Numbered from the stretch's first letter, positions 1 through 9,605 are shown. The stretch: DNA of 64,000 nucleotides from UBA10347 sp905182135 (GCA_963925805.1 CAWUSE010000006.1:1-64000); one strand, 5' to 3'. Translations and numbers: made by a program. Notes: generated by a model not told the origin, from the letters alone.

Positions 1-2
1 TT

Positions 3-1094
3 GGCGGAGGCACAGTCGAAGCAAGCGCCGACTCAAACAGCCCCCTGCCCGGGGACAATTGCGCTAGATACTCATTGCCTGAGTTCAACTGGTCGGCGTT
101 CTACTCGTCGGAGTTCTACTCGTCGGAGTTCTACTCACCCGAGTTCAACTGGTCAGAGTTCAACTGGTCAGAGTTCGACTGGTCGGGGTTCAACGCAGAA
201 GAGGACTTCTTTTACAGCCCGGTGTGTATCAGGTGGCGCGCGTGCGGCGGAGAACGAGTTGACGATGTCGTCTCCGGTGATATTGCGGGGCGGGATACAA
301 CCGGCAAGTATCAGGAATACCTAGGCGAGATGGTCGGCTATCTGTCGTCGGAAGCCACGCTTCCCGGTGGCCCGCTCGACATCAACAGCGTGAACGATCT
401 ACTGCTCACCCAGGGCCTGGGCGAACGGCCCGGCGATGACCTCATCCCCGTCTTCTATTGGTGTGCCAACTACGACGCATTCGGCGTGTTCGACCCGGTC
501 GACATCACGTCAGTCCGGTTCAGTTGGGACTTGAGCTATGAGGAGGTCTATGACATCCCTGGTGTGCGTTCGGACCTCTACATCCAACTCACCAGCCAGC
601 TCGAGCTCTACAACCCCCAGCCTGGCGCCGTGCCGCCCATCGACGGGGGCTACACATTTGTGCAATGGCCGACCTGGTTCTTCCTCGAGAACCCGCTCGA
701 ACAAGAGCACATTTTCACTACCAACGACATCGACACGTTCCGCATCGACCTTCGGGCCACGCTGCTGCGAGTCGACTGGACATTCGGCGACAGCCTCGTG
801 GCCTCATGCACTGTGAGCGACATGAAAAAGTACAACGCCGACAACGACGATCCCATCGAAGACCTGCCACCGTGCCATCACATCTTTGACCAGGTCGTTA
901 CCGAAGATTTAACGACGACCGTCTTCTACCAGATCCACGAGAAGGTCCGTAGCCGCCCGAGCGCGTCGCTCGACCACTACCCCAACATTGCATGGTCTGA
1001 TTACCTGGGGCGTCTGACAATCATCGAATTGTCAACGACGGTTAGCGACTACGAGATTCATCAAATCGCCTCCGTCAACGTCCCCAACCAATGA
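3..1094 (+). CDS. Secreted-looking protein with EF(N/Y)WS pentapeptide repeats, 5' end outside the window
   Basis: The reading frame is open to the left edge of the window. A TTG at 75 could serve as a start, but in-frame coding sequence without a stop continues upstream to position 3, so I treat the gene as truncated by the window. Seven 15-bp units (81-185) encode E-F-(N/Y/D)-(W/S)-S pentapeptides. The rest, about 300 residues, is acidic and rich in Tyr, Trp and Asp with few Cys; it has no obvious membrane segment and no family I recognise. The composition suggests an extracellular or beta-rich protein. The function is unknown, and a neighbour relationship cannot be judged because the upstream side is missing. 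Confidence 0.7.
   Translation, partial: GGGTVEASADSNSPLPGDNCARYSLPEFNWSAFYSSEFYSSEFYSPEFNWSEFNWSEFDWSGFNAEEDFFYSPVCIRWRACGGERVDDVVSGDIAGRDTTGKYQEYLGEMVGYLSSEATLPGGPLDINSVNDLLLTQGLGERPGDDLIPVFYWCANYDAFGVFDPVDITSVRFSWDLSYEEVYDIPGVRSDLYIQLTSQLELYNPQPGAVPPIDGGYTFVQWPTWFFLENPLEQEHIFTTNDIDTFRIDLRATLLRVDWTFGDSLVASCTVSDMKKYNADNDDPIEDLPPCHHIFDQVVTEDLTTTVFYQIHEKVRSRPSASLDHYPNIAWSDYLGRLTIIELSTTVSDYEIHQIASVNVPNQ
81..185 (+). repeat. 15-bp in-frame tandem repeat, 7 units
   Basis: The units start at 81, 96, 111, 126, 141, 156 and 171. The consensus is gagttc(a/t)actggtc(a/g), with some units reading gagttctactcgtcg. An eighth, diverged partial unit begins at 186. The period is a multiple of three and no unit contains a stop codon, so copy-number change would leave the protein in frame. 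Confidence 0.95.
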
Positions 1095-1131
1095 CCTGAT
1101 CAATTGCCGCCGGGCACAAGGTCACATGCGA

Positions 1132-1644
1132 TTAGCCGGCTTCGTTACCTACGTTGGGAGCCGGCGTGCGGCGGCCGAACATTCCTCGACCTTCCATCCG
1201 GAAAACCACTACGTCGTCTTGGTTGATCAGATGCGACAGGAAAAATGCCGTGCCGCGCACAGGGTCGCTCCCTGAGGGCTGCGTGCGCATTATCTCAACC
1301 GTTCCCCGCAACACATCGCCGGGTCGCACCGGAGCGAGCCAACGTAAATTCTCAACCCCGGGCGAACCAATCGAGTCGGTGTAATTCAAGAACTGTCGGG
1401 CATAGAGCCCCATATACACGGAACCTGTGTGCCAACCAGAAGCGATCAGCCCGCCGAAACTACTTTCCGCAGCAGCGTCCGGGTCAACATGGAACGGCTG
1501 CGGGTCGAAACGACCTGCGAACTCAAGGATCTCGTCGAGCGTAAACTCATACTCCCCCAGCTCATAGACACCCGGCACCAGATCTTCCCAGTAAAGAAAG
1601 TCGCTATCGCTCAACCGTTTGTGCCCCTCGGCCATCACATTCAT
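1132..1644 (-). CDS. MaoC-like hotdog-fold acyl-CoA hydratase
   Basis: The 170-residue protein carries the R-specific hydratase hallmark: FAGRFDPQPFHVD, followed by a Gly-rich GGLIASGWHT helix and then LRWLAPVRPGDVL. The Asp and His of D-x(4)-H are the usual catalytic pair of MaoC hydratases, which hydrate enoyl-CoA esters. The length is that of a single hotdog domain. The ATG at 1644 is chosen; a second ATG three codons later is equally possible. It stands alone, convergent with the repeat protein, so its substrate cannot be inferred from neighbours. Confidence 0.88.
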   Translation of the reverse strand: MNVMAEGHKRLSDSDFLYWEDLVPGVYELGEYEFTLDEILEFAGRFDPQPFHVDPDAAAESSFGGLIASGWHTGSVYMGLYARQFLNYTDSIGSPGVENLRWLAPVRPGDVLRGTVEIMRTQPSGSDPVRGTAFFLSHLINQDDVVVFRMEGRGMFGRRTPAPNVGNEAG

Positions 1645-1932
1645 ACCTCATGCTCGCACACGAGCCTCCGGCAACGACCATCTCCCCGGCCGAGTCGAAA
1701 CTACGTGCGTTAACGGCCGCAGCCCACCTCACGACAACCACGCCACTGCCGCAGGCGCCCGTCCTCCATCGTGCGCACACGACTTTTTGAACTAATTACC
1801 GCTCTCGAGTTTACCCGAATACTTGTTCGTCTTAAGGCGGAAGTTCTTGGTTGCTACTCCGTCTGGGTTGAGGTCACCTCGTGACTCCCGCTGCTATCTT
1901 CGACGGCTTGCACCAGTGGCCGATACACGTTT

Positions 1933-2475
1933 GTGGGATTTGTTCTTTCGAGCTTCCCACGTGATTTCCTATGCCTGCTGCTGTTGCACGACCTAAAAAA
2001 CGCGACCACGCCGCCAGTAACCGACTCACCGTCGGCTGTCCCTCGTTCCGAGGCGCAGTCGATCGAACTGATCGACGCAGTCAAACACGTCCGCCGACTG
2101 GCAACAGTTGCCACGGTTGACGCAATCACCCAAATCCATCTGTCTCGCGTGTTCTATGACCAGAATCATGTCGACGCTCGCATCATGTTCCAGCATGTGG
2201 CTGGCGTGTCAGGGGCTGAATCGCATCGCCTTGACAAGACCCGGCGCATCATCGCCGATTGCGAAAAGTCCAACAGCAAATGGCACGACGGCCGCATCAG
2301 TCGCTGCCAGATAGATCATGTGAGACCTGCAGCCCGGGGCGGGCCCAGCAACCAATTGAACGGCCTCCCCGCATGCCATAGACACAACCGCTTGAGAGAA
2401 CGCGGCTACACCGTCGCCCGCCAATCAGACGGCAACATCCTCATCGCCACGCCGAACGGCGACCCCGTCCGCTAA
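1933..2475 (+). pseudogene. Collapsed DUF222-HNH endonuclease remnant
   Basis: Residues about 47-122 resemble the DUF222 N-terminal module (VRRL helix, a segment resembling LSxxEAxR near 93-100, then DGRIS). They run directly into an HNH core (RCQIDHVRPAARGG, then CHRHNRL) at 125-155. In intact family members, usually over 400 residues, the two modules are separated by a long middle region and the HNH is preceded by a Cys pair. Both the middle and the Cys pair are missing here, in frame. I read it as an internally deleted remnant with a GTG start. It could still be translated as a 180-residue protein. DUF222-HNH genes are abundant in Actinobacteria and are often linked to mobile DNA. Confidence 0.6.
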
Positions 2476-2514
2476 CCCAACGCGAACGCTCTTGAGAGCG
2501 CCAGTTGCGCCAGA

Positions 2515-4779
2515 TCAAAGTTGCTCGTCGTCTTCATCGGTCGAAGCCGGCAGTGTGTCGAGCGCTCGACCTGTTAGCCATTGCGCCGCTCCCACGGCTC
2601 CGGCACCGCCCAGGACCGATGCAGCCCCTAATGCGTAGCCCGCCACTTGGAAGTCAGACCTCATCTCAGTCAGATCCATTTCGCCGACCACCGGAGCGAG
2701 CACCGGATCCAATAAACCCGACGCTGCTAGGGCGAGAACATCGGCTTCGAAACCAACCGTGTTAATCACCCGCACAGCCAAGGATTCACTTACGGCCATC
2801 CCGCCAATGGACCCCACAATTCCTGCACCAACCAATCCACCCGTTGCCCCGAGCGTTGCGTTCTCAGCCAGATCCTGGGCAAGAGGATCACCCGTCAGAA
2901 GATTCTCGCCAACCGTAAGCCCAGCTCCGACTGCGGCACCACCCACAGCCGCAGCGGCCGACGAAACCAGTGCAGCGGTCAGCCCGCTGCCGAGACCGCC
3001 CGTGCCCGCAAAAAGGGCCGCACCTGCAACTACAGCAGCAGCCAGAATTAGCGTGTCACCATGGTCTTGCATCCAGGTCTGGTCGTACCAGTCGGCTTCG
3101 AGCACTTGCTCCACCGCCGAGACCTCGGCAGCGCTCAAGCCATACTCCGAGCTACTAGCCAGAACCAGCATGAAATCGACCTCGCTGAGTTTGCCGTCAG
3201 CCCACCCCAGGCCGCCACCCTGGCTGGCGACATCAATCTGGACAACCACATTGCGCAGCGTCAGGTTGGTCTGCTGCTTGAGAACAAACAGGTTGATGTC
3301 AGCCGACGAAATTTTGTTGTCGACAGGCCGATCTCGGCCAAAGGAATCGAGGCCCACGACACTGCCACTACTCGCTGCCGAATCAAGCCTGTTGAGTAGT
3401 TGTGGTGCCCGTAAGAGAGCCGAGGCAGCAACGGCCACTTCGTTGTCGAACATCTCAGAGTTGTTGACCACGAAGCGCAGATCCGCCAACGAGACAAGGT
3501 TGTCGGCGACCCCGCCGGTGGCGGTGTCGAGGACGGGGAAGTGCTCTACCAGGCCGGTGAATGCGTTGTACTCGGCCAGAGTCATGGCAAAAGCCTGGGC
3601 TTCGGCCGCACGGACGGCGCCGTCGACCAGCGCTACGTCTTCGTCAGCAGCAAACGCTTCGATCTCGCCAAGATCTAGCCCGGCTTTGGCCGCCATGTTC
3701 ACTGCAACAACGGCATCCTCGATCTGCCACCCATTCGAGATAAGCCCGCTGGCGGACTCAGCTAGCTCATCAAGCTGAACAGCCGCCGCAGCCCGGTCCA
3801 GTCCAAACTCGCGGGCAACCAGGTCGACTTGCTCGACTCGAACCTGTTCTTCGAATGCAGCCGGGAAGGCCAAGATCGCTGGCGTCCCTTGGTCGAGTTT
3901 ACGGGCGAGCCGTTCGAGCGTGGCCGAGTGCCCGACACCAACGAGCATCCCAAATAGCTCTGCGCGTTGCCGCCGAAGCTCATCAACCTCGGGGAACGGT
4001 GCTGTCTGCATGGCAGCGGTGAGTCGGTCGATCTTGCCCATCTCGAAGACCCCGGCTGCAATGTCATAGTCAAGACCATGCTCGTGAGCGAACTCGACGA
4101 CTGCGGGTAGTACGCCAAATACGACCGACGCAAACAGTGTCGATGCCAGGGTCCGGTTTCGGTCAGCAATAAAGGCAGCCACCAATCTGTCGAGCTGGAC
4201 CTCCGACGTTGCATGAGCAGCCAACGCTGCTCGTAAGTCACCCTTCGCTGCATCGACCCGAGCATCATTACCCGGTATCGATCCACTGATCTGGGCCTGG
4301 TTCAGGTGAACCACCGTGGCCATTGCAAGCGTCACGTCCTCGAAATTCCGGCCACCAACATGAAGTGACCGATCAACAGCCAAGAGCACCGACATAACGT
4401 GCGCCGCTTGCTTGTCGGTGCCGGTCTGGGGCCGAACCAATTCCCGCAGCACCCGCAGTCGGCGGTCCAATTCAGGATCGTTCTCACTACCACTAAACGC
4501 ATGGACACTGCTGACTGCACTTGCGATCGACCGAGGCGAGTCCAGTCCAATAGTGAATGACGCCAGGGCCTCAGCCGCAATGCGAATAGCAGCTGCCATT
4601 ACTGCACCATCACTTCCAATCTCGTCGAGCATGGCGACTACGCCAGAGGGAATATCAGACAACAGTTCGGCGTCGACTACGACAAGCCGGATCTCCTCGC
4701 TGCGGGTAACCCAGCCCCCGAGCCGCTCGGCTAGCACTCGGGATGCGTCAACGTCCATACCGAGAAGTCCATTTGACAT
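2515..4779 (-). CDS. Large orphan protein with three EF-hand-like loops and a Gly/Ala-rich hydrophobic C-terminus
   Basis: The 754-residue protein has no Cys-rich or enzymatic motif that I recognise and no N-terminal signal peptide. Residues 1-400 are mostly Ala/Leu-rich helix. Three related segments (about 415-436, 465-496 and 516-537) follow a pattern of LD-x-A, a Gly/Asp loop, D-(N/G)-(K/L)-(I/V/L)-S-x-x-D and a hydrophobic run, which looks like EF-hand loops. Residues 575-740 are Gly/Ala-rich and hydrophobic with several possible membrane spans, ending in an acidic tail. The layout recalls translocator or toxin-delivery proteins of secretion systems, but I see no effector domain and no secretion genes nearby. 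It lies divergent from the rhomboid gene. Confidence 0.75.
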   Translation of the reverse strand: MSNGLLGMDVDASRVLAERLGGWVTRSEEIRLVVVDAELLSDIPSGVVAMLDEIGSDGAVMAAAIRIAAEALASFTIGLDSPRSIASAVSSVHAFSGSENDPELDRRLRVLRELVRPQTGTDKQAAHVMSVLLAVDRSLHVGGRNFEDVTLAMATVVHLNQAQISGSIPGNDARVDAAKGDLRAALAAHATSEVQLDRLVAAFIADRNRTLASTLFASVVFGVLPAVVEFAHEHGLDYDIAAGVFEMGKIDRLTAAMQTAPFPEVDELRRQRAELFGMLVGVGHSATLERLARKLDQGTPAILAFPAAFEEQVRVEQVDLVAREFGLDRAAAAVQLDELAESASGLISNGWQIEDAVVAVNMAAKAGLDLGEIEAFAADEDVALVDGAVRAAEAQAFAMTLAEYNAFTGLVEHFPVLDTATGGVADNLVSLADLRFVVNNSEMFDNEVAVAASALLRAPQLLNRLDSAASSGSVVGLDSFGRDRPVDNKISSADINLFVLKQQTNLTLRNVVVQIDVASQGGGLGWADGKLSEVDFMLVLASSSEYGLSAAEVSAVEQVLEADWYDQTWMQDHGDTLILAAAVVAGAALFAGTGGLGSGLTAALVSSAAAAVGGAAVGAGLTVGENLLTGDPLAQDLAENATLGATGGLVGAGIVGSIGGMAVSESLAVRVINTVGFEADVLALAASGLLDPVLAPVVGEMDLTEMRSDFQVAGYALGAASVLGGAGAVGAAQWLTGRALDTLPASTDEDDEQL

Positions 4780-4864
4780 GTTTTCATGCTATTTCATAGC
4801 CAATGAGACTTCAAGCTTTGGACGCTGCCACACCACCCGTCTCGTTCCTAGACTGCAGGCATAC

Positions 4865-5743
4865 ATGAGCAACCACGACCATCAAGAGACGCCGCAGCCA
4901 ACGGTGTGTTATCGGCATCGCACGAAAGCATCAGGCGTACGATGCCAACGCTGCGAGCAGTTCATTTGCGCGGAATGCATGCATCAGGCCTCGGTGGGCG
5001 TGCACTGCCCCGAGTGCACCTCGAACAACAAACAAACGGTCTACACCCGCGCCACCTTGCCCGCTAACCGAGGGCTCGTTACCCAGGTTCTGATTGGGCT
5101 AAACATTGCCGTCTTCCTGCTGCAGCTTGTGCTGTGGGACGCGACAATCTCAACAGCTGGCACAGCAGCCGAAGAACTCGCGGTAAACGGCCCGCGAATC
5201 GACGCGCTGGGTCAGTGGTGGCGCATCATCACAGGCGGCTTTGGGCACTTTGGCATTATCCATCTCGGCATGAACATGTACAGCCTCTACATCCTGGGTC
5301 CAATCATCGAACGGCGACTCGGGTCAGTGAGCTTCTCCTTGGCCTACGTCGCAGCCCTGGTCGGCGGTTCGCTCGGCGCCCTGGTGCTCGACGTGTTGTC
5401 CTTCACCATGGGAGCTTCGGGTGCCATCTTTGGCCTACTCGGCTTGCTCGTCATGATGTTCCGAAGCCAGGGAATCAGCATTGCCCAATCCGGCCTTGGG
5501 CCCGTCCTGCTCCTCAACCTCTTCATAAGTTTGAGCGGTTTCGTGAGCCTGGGGGGCCATGGCGGAGGCTTCATTGTTGGCCTCATTCTTGGCGCCTTGC
5601 ACTTCGGCATCAATGCTCACTCTAAGCCATTATTCGGGCGCGACCGAGTGAAGCGAGACATCGCTACCGCAGCGCTCATCGTCGTGCTCTTCGTCGGTTG
5701 CCTATGGGCTTCGAGTCGTTGGATGCAAGCCGCTGGGTTCTGA
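4865..5743 (+). CDS. Rhomboid family intramembrane serine protease with N-terminal zinc-binding module
   Basis: The 292-residue protein starts with a B-box-like zinc module (Cys and His pairs between residues 15 and 51: CYRH, CQRC, CAEC, HCPEC). Six or so membrane helices follow. The rhomboid marks are HLGMN (133-137), the nucleophile Ser185 in GASG and the base His232 in GGHGGG. The family cleaves membrane proteins inside the bilayer. The ATG at 4865 is preferred because the frame upstream overlaps the divergent gene and translates to low-complexity sequence. The zinc module plus rhomboid fold is common in Actinobacteria. Confidence 0.93.
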   Translation: MSNHDHQETPQPTVCYRHRTKASGVRCQRCEQFICAECMHQASVGVHCPECTSNNKQTVYTRATLPANRGLVTQVLIGLNIAVFLLQLVLWDATISTAGTAAEELAVNGPRIDALGQWWRIITGGFGHFGIIHLGMNMYSLYILGPIIERRLGSVSFSLAYVAALVGGSLGALVLDVLSFTMGASGAIFGLLGLLVMMFRSQGISIAQSGLGPVLLLNLFISLSGFVSLGGHGGGFIVGLILGALHFGINAHSKPLFGRDRVKRDIATAALIVVLFVGCLWASSRWMQAAGF

Positions 5744-5815
5744 TAGAGCCGCAGCATCACGAAGACAGCCCTGCGGAAAGAAGATGAACCAGCCCTGATG
5801 ACTTAGGGTCAAGAT

Positions 5816-7687
5816 ATGACCGACGCAATCCGCATCGACCCTGAAACGGGCCTAAAGATTTTCACCACTCGGGCCGCGAAAGCCAGCGAGAAGATCACCG
5901 GCACGGGCTACGCAGTGCTCGAAGATAAAGCACTGATCACGCTGCCAGAACAACCCTCTGGGGCAGTGTTCAACGCCGAAGAACAGGCGAAGTACCGGGA
6001 GTTCAAAGAAGCCCGAGCCGGTGCTGCTGACTACATGGCACTCGAAGGCGAGTTCGCTTCTTATCTCGAAGACGTTTACTCCGAAGAACCCATCCCTCGC
6101 GATGCGCTCACCGACGAATGCGAGATCCTGGTTATCGGCGCTGGCTTCGCTGGCCTGCTGCTTTGGTACCGCCTCCGTCAGGCTGGCTTCCATGATGTCC
6201 GCTTCTGCGAAAAGGGCGGCGACGTCGGCGGCACCTGGTATTGGAACCGTTATCCAGGCATTGCATGCGATGTCGAGAGCTACAGCTACCTACCGCTACT
6301 CGAAGAGATGAACTACATCCCGACTATGAAGTTCGCATCCGGGTTCGAGATTCTCGAGTACTGCCAATCAATGGCGACCGAGTTTGGTTTCTACGACAAA
6401 TGCCTGTTTCACACCACGGTCGACACCACCGAATGGGACGAGACCGCCCAACGCTGGTCAGTCATCACCGACCGCGGTGACGTCATGCGAGCCAAACACG
6501 TCGTGCTGGCAAATGGCATCCTGACCAACCCAAAACTCGCCAGGATAAAAGGCATGGAGTCCTTCGCCGGCGATGCGTTTCACACATCGCGCTGGGATTA
6601 CAACGTCGACTTAGCCGGGAAACGTGTCGGTGTCATCGGCACCGGCGCAACCGCAGTACAAGCCGTACCCGAACTAGCCAAGATCGTGGGCGAACTCTTC
6701 GTGTTTCAACGCACACCGAGCTCAATCGACGTTCGAGACCAGCAAGCAACAAGCCAGGAACAGGTCGACGAATGGTCAAACGAACCTGGCTGGGCAATGG
6801 CTCGTCGAAAGCGTTTCTCAAAAATTTCGGCCGGCCGCGCCGCGATTAAGGCCGACGACGACTACCTCGCCGGGCGAGCTAACGACTTCAAGAAGGAACG
6901 CAAACAGCACGACCGTCAGCTCACGCAAGAAGAAATGGTGCAAAAGCAACTCGACTCAAACTTCCGCATCATGGAACAAATTCGCGCCCGAGTGGACGCC
7001 ATTGTTCATGACCCTAAGACTGCCGAAGCGCTGAAGCCGTATTACCCCTATGGCTGCAAGCGACCTACCTTCCACGACGAGTACCTACCAGCGTTCAACC
7101 TGCCACATGTGCACCTCGTCGACACCGCACCCGTTGGGGTGCAAGAAATCAATCAATGCGGCGTCGTCCACGACGGCACCGAATATCCCGTCGACGTGCT
7201 GATTTACGCGACTGGTTTCAACTGGATGGCAACCTCGACATTCAACATGATCAAGGGGCGCGGCGGCGTCAGCCTGAGCGAAAAGTGGCAAACCCAGGGT
7301 TGCAAAACATTCCTGGGACTACACAGCAACGGCTTCCCAAACCTGTTCATCGTCAGCGGCCCCCAAGGCGGCGGCGGAAGCTTCAACTTCATCGATGCAA
7401 TCGAACAGCACGCTGACTACATCGTGTGGATGTTGACCGCCATGCGGGATCGCGATCATGCCGTAGTCGACATCACCCCCGACGCCGAGGAGCGTTACGC
7501 CGAGCACTGCGCGCAGGCTGACATCGCAACCGCGCCACTTCGAGACTGTATTTCTTATTACAACGGCGAAGGCAACGCCCCCGCTGGCAGTCTGGCGTAT
7601 TACGGCGGCGGCAATTGGCACAAATGGCGGATTGCCGCCCAAGAATCGCTCGAACCATACGTTTTTGAATCTGCATCGACCCTCTGA
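5816..7687 (+). CDS. Flavin-dependent Baeyer-Villiger-type monooxygenase
   Basis: The 623-residue protein has an FAD-binding GAGFAG (108-113), a GGTWYWNRYPG motif (138-148), the Baeyer-Villiger fingerprint F-x-G-x3-H-x3-W-D (250-261) and an NADPH-binding GTGATA (275-280). Enzymes of this class insert oxygen into ketones using FAD, NADPH and O2. A polar N-terminal extension of about 100 residues precedes the FAD site; such extensions occur in a subset of the family. The position that is usually Pro after the fingerprint Trp is Asp here, which the family tolerates. It is a single gene between the rhomboid and vWA genes, so the ketone substrate is unknown. Confidence 0.92.
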   Translation: MTDAIRIDPETGLKIFTTRAAKASEKITGTGYAVLEDKALITLPEQPSGAVFNAEEQAKYREFKEARAGAADYMALEGEFASYLEDVYSEEPIPRDALTDECEILVIGAGFAGLLLWYRLRQAGFHDVRFCEKGGDVGGTWYWNRYPGIACDVESYSYLPLLEEMNYIPTMKFASGFEILEYCQSMATEFGFYDKCLFHTTVDTTEWDETAQRWSVITDRGDVMRAKHVVLANGILTNPKLARIKGMESFAGDAFHTSRWDYNVDLAGKRVGVIGTGATAVQAVPELAKIVGELFVFQRTPSSIDVRDQQATSQEQVDEWSNEPGWAMARRKRFSKISAGRAAIKADDDYLAGRANDFKKERKQHDRQLTQEEMVQKQLDSNFRIMEQIRARVDAIVHDPKTAEALKPYYPYGCKRPTFHDEYLPAFNLPHVHLVDTAPVGVQEINQCGVVHDGTEYPVDVLIYATGFNWMATSTFNMIKGRGGVSLSEKWQTQGCKTFLGLHSNGFPNLFIVSGPQGGGGSFNFIDAIEQHADYIVWMLTAMRDRDHAVVDITPDAEERYAEHCAQADIATAPLRDCISYYNGEGNAPAGSLAYYGGGNWHKWRIAAQESLEPYVFESASTL

Positions 7688-7781
7688 TTCAGCTGCTGCC
7701 CGCAGCCTCGCGGTTCGGTTCCCGTTAGAATTAGGTCAATAGGCCTTTGGGCCACGATTGAGTTGCCGACAGTGAGACGCA

Positions 7782-9605
7782 ATGGACAGTTCAAATTCAG
7801 GCTTTGTCTCGCGGACGTGCAGAGTGGCCGCCTGCCTAGGCGCTGTAATGCTCCTACTCCCACTCCTGGGCGCGTCTGCTAACCCCGCCCAGGCGCAAAA
7901 TAGCAATCCAAACGAAGTCGTCATTTTTGTGCTCGACCTGTCGGGCTCAATGAACGAGCCGTTCGACAATGAGCGCACAAAGCTCGACGTTGCCAAAGCT
8001 GCCTTCATCGAGGCTTTCGCCAATGTGAACCCCGACGCCCGAGTCGGGCTTCGCACCTATGGCGATCGAATCCCCCCGGCTGCCCCTGCTGACCGCGAAG
8101 TCAGCTGCGCCACAGATACCCAACTCGCTACCAGCGTTGCTCCCCTGCAACGTGAGTTTCTCATTGCTCAGGTCCAGGGCTTCACCGCACTGGGTGATAC
8201 CCCGACCGCCCTCGCAATCCTGGCGGCCAGCACCGACATACCTGCTGGCTCGACCGGCACCATCGTGTTGTTCTCCGACGGGCGCGATGAGTGCTTTGAC
8301 GCAGACCTCGACGGCAACCCGGCGACTGGCCCAAGTTACGGCCAGGACCCGTGCGAGGTCGCCAAGTCAATTACCAGTGGCAATGCTGCAGTCGATCGGG
8401 TCGTCACTGTCGGGTTTCGGGCCAACAGCGCCGCCGAAACCGAGCTGCGCTGCATCGCAGAATCTACGGGTGGGACCTACACCGCTATTGAAACCCCCCA
8501 AGATGCCCGCGACGCACTCCCCCAACTCCTCGTGCAACTGAGCGCCCCTCGCGAAGCGCAGCGCCTTGTAGGTCGCCAAATTCAAGGTGCAACATCAACC
8601 GAAGATGCACCCGACTTTGTTCGCCTCGACGAGATCGGCGCCGACAAGGTGCTGTACACCGATTCAATCGATATGAACTCTGTGCGCATTTACCGCATGC
8701 CAGAGTACGGCCCAAATGGTGGCACGTTCACGGCCACGGTCTTCGGACTACCCCCTGAGCTCGGCATCACCCTCGACATGCGCATCTTTGTACCCAAGTT
8801 CGATCAGGACTTCTTCAAAGGTAAGCACGGCGAGCTCAACGCAGGATTGCCCGAGCGACCAACAGCTTCCATCCGGTGCACCGACTGCCAGATAACAGGT
8901 GGACCCCACGAGGCGTTCTTTGTGGTCACGTTGGACTCCGACTCCGGTCTTTCAGGAACCTACGAACTCGAGATCTTGACTGAAGGCCCAGGTTTTGGCG
9001 GCTCGACAACAAGCTGCTTGGCACCTCAAGAGTGTTTCTACCCCCAAGAAATTGTCAATCTGACAGCGCAATTCAACTCCACACAGTCTGAGCTCGACAC
9101 CGGCATTGGCGAACTTGCATCCCCTGACAGCGTCACCGAACGCGACCGGCTTCGCGTCAATACAAACGCTGAACAGGATGCCATCAGTGCCGCAAACATT
9201 CGTGCCCAAGAACTCGAAGAACGCATTTTGCTTGCCCCAACCAAATCGAACTCCTTGCTACTCCCCTTGCTCTTGCTGCTCGCCGGCATTGGCCTGGCTT
9301 TGGCACCGGTGCAGAAGCTCCGGCGTACTGTCAAACAAGACCAGGACACTAAACAAGACCAAGAGGCTAAACAAGACCAGGAGGCTAAACAAGACCAGGA
9401 CGCCGATCTCGAGCCATCACCCACCTCCGCACCGGCCGAGGCGGACGCCACTGTTCAACAAGCCCACTCGACCGTCGAACCCGTGCCAAGCCCCGCTTCT
9501 GGCTGGCACGAAGACCCTGCAGTCGTTGGGCAGTTTCGGTGGTGGGATGGCTCGACTTGGACAGGCTTCACCGCCAGCACAGACCAGGAGCCACCACCAT
9601 CATGA
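7782..9605 (+). CDS. Exported von Willebrand factor A protein with C-terminal DUF2510 domain
   Basis: The 607-residue protein has a signal peptide (hydrophobic core about 13-32, cleavage likely after AQA near 38). The vWA domain follows, with MIDAS motif D52-L-S-G-S and downstream FSDG. A single membrane helix lies at about 490-509. After it come four KQDQ(D/E)xx repeats and, near the end, a DUF2510-type motif (GWHEDP, RWWDGSTWT). The vWA part is predicted outside and the DUF2510 part in the cytosol. Its TGA overlaps the next ATG (ATGA), so the two genes are probably translationally coupled. The vWA ligand is unknown. Confidence 0.88.
   Translation: MDSSNSGFVSRTCRVAACLGAVMLLLPLLGASANPAQAQNSNPNEVVIFVLDLSGSMNEPFDNERTKLDVAKAAFIEAFANVNPDARVGLRTYGDRIPPAAPADREVSCATDTQLATSVAPLQREFLIAQVQGFTALGDTPTALAILAASTDIPAGSTGTIVLFSDGRDECFDADLDGNPATGPSYGQDPCEVAKSITSGNAAVDRVVTVGFRANSAAETELRCIAESTGGTYTAIETPQDARDALPQLLVQLSAPREAQRLVGRQIQGATSTEDAPDFVRLDEIGADKVLYTDSIDMNSVRIYRMPEYGPNGGTFTATVFGLPPELGITLDMRIFVPKFDQDFFKGKHGELNAGLPERPTASIRCTDCQITGGPHEAFFVVTLDSDSGLSGTYELEILTEGPGFGGSTTSCLAPQECFYPQEIVNLTAQFNSTQSELDTGIGELASPDSVTERDRLRVNTNAEQDAISAANIRAQELEERILLAPTKSNSLLLPLLLLLAGIGLALAPVQKLRRTVKQDQDTKQDQEAKQDQEAKQDQDADLEPSPTSAPAEADATVQQAHSTVEPVPSPASGWHEDPAVVGQFRWWDGSTWTGFTASTDQEPPPS
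9333..9404 (+). repeat. 18-bp in-frame tandem repeat, 4 units
   Basis: The units start at 9333, 9351, 9369 and 9387, with consensus aaacaagaccaggaggct. They encode KQDQxx in the juxtamembrane tail of the vWA protein. Units 2 to 4 differ from each other by only a few bases. Confidence 0.95.

Noticed and set aside
1..324. 107-codon frame with SSTG(R/Q) repeats
   Set aside because: Out-of-frame reading of the 15-bp repeat; the frame ending at 1094 is three times longer and open to the edge.
1650..1790. 46-codon plus-strand frame between the MaoC and HNH genes
   Set aside because: Short, no ribosome binding site, no recognisable motif; the gap otherwise shows nothing.
2759..3778. 339-codon open frame on the plus strand
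   Set aside because: Composition is Ser/Pro/Ala-rich with no motif; the 754-codon minus frame over it has coherent helices and repeats.
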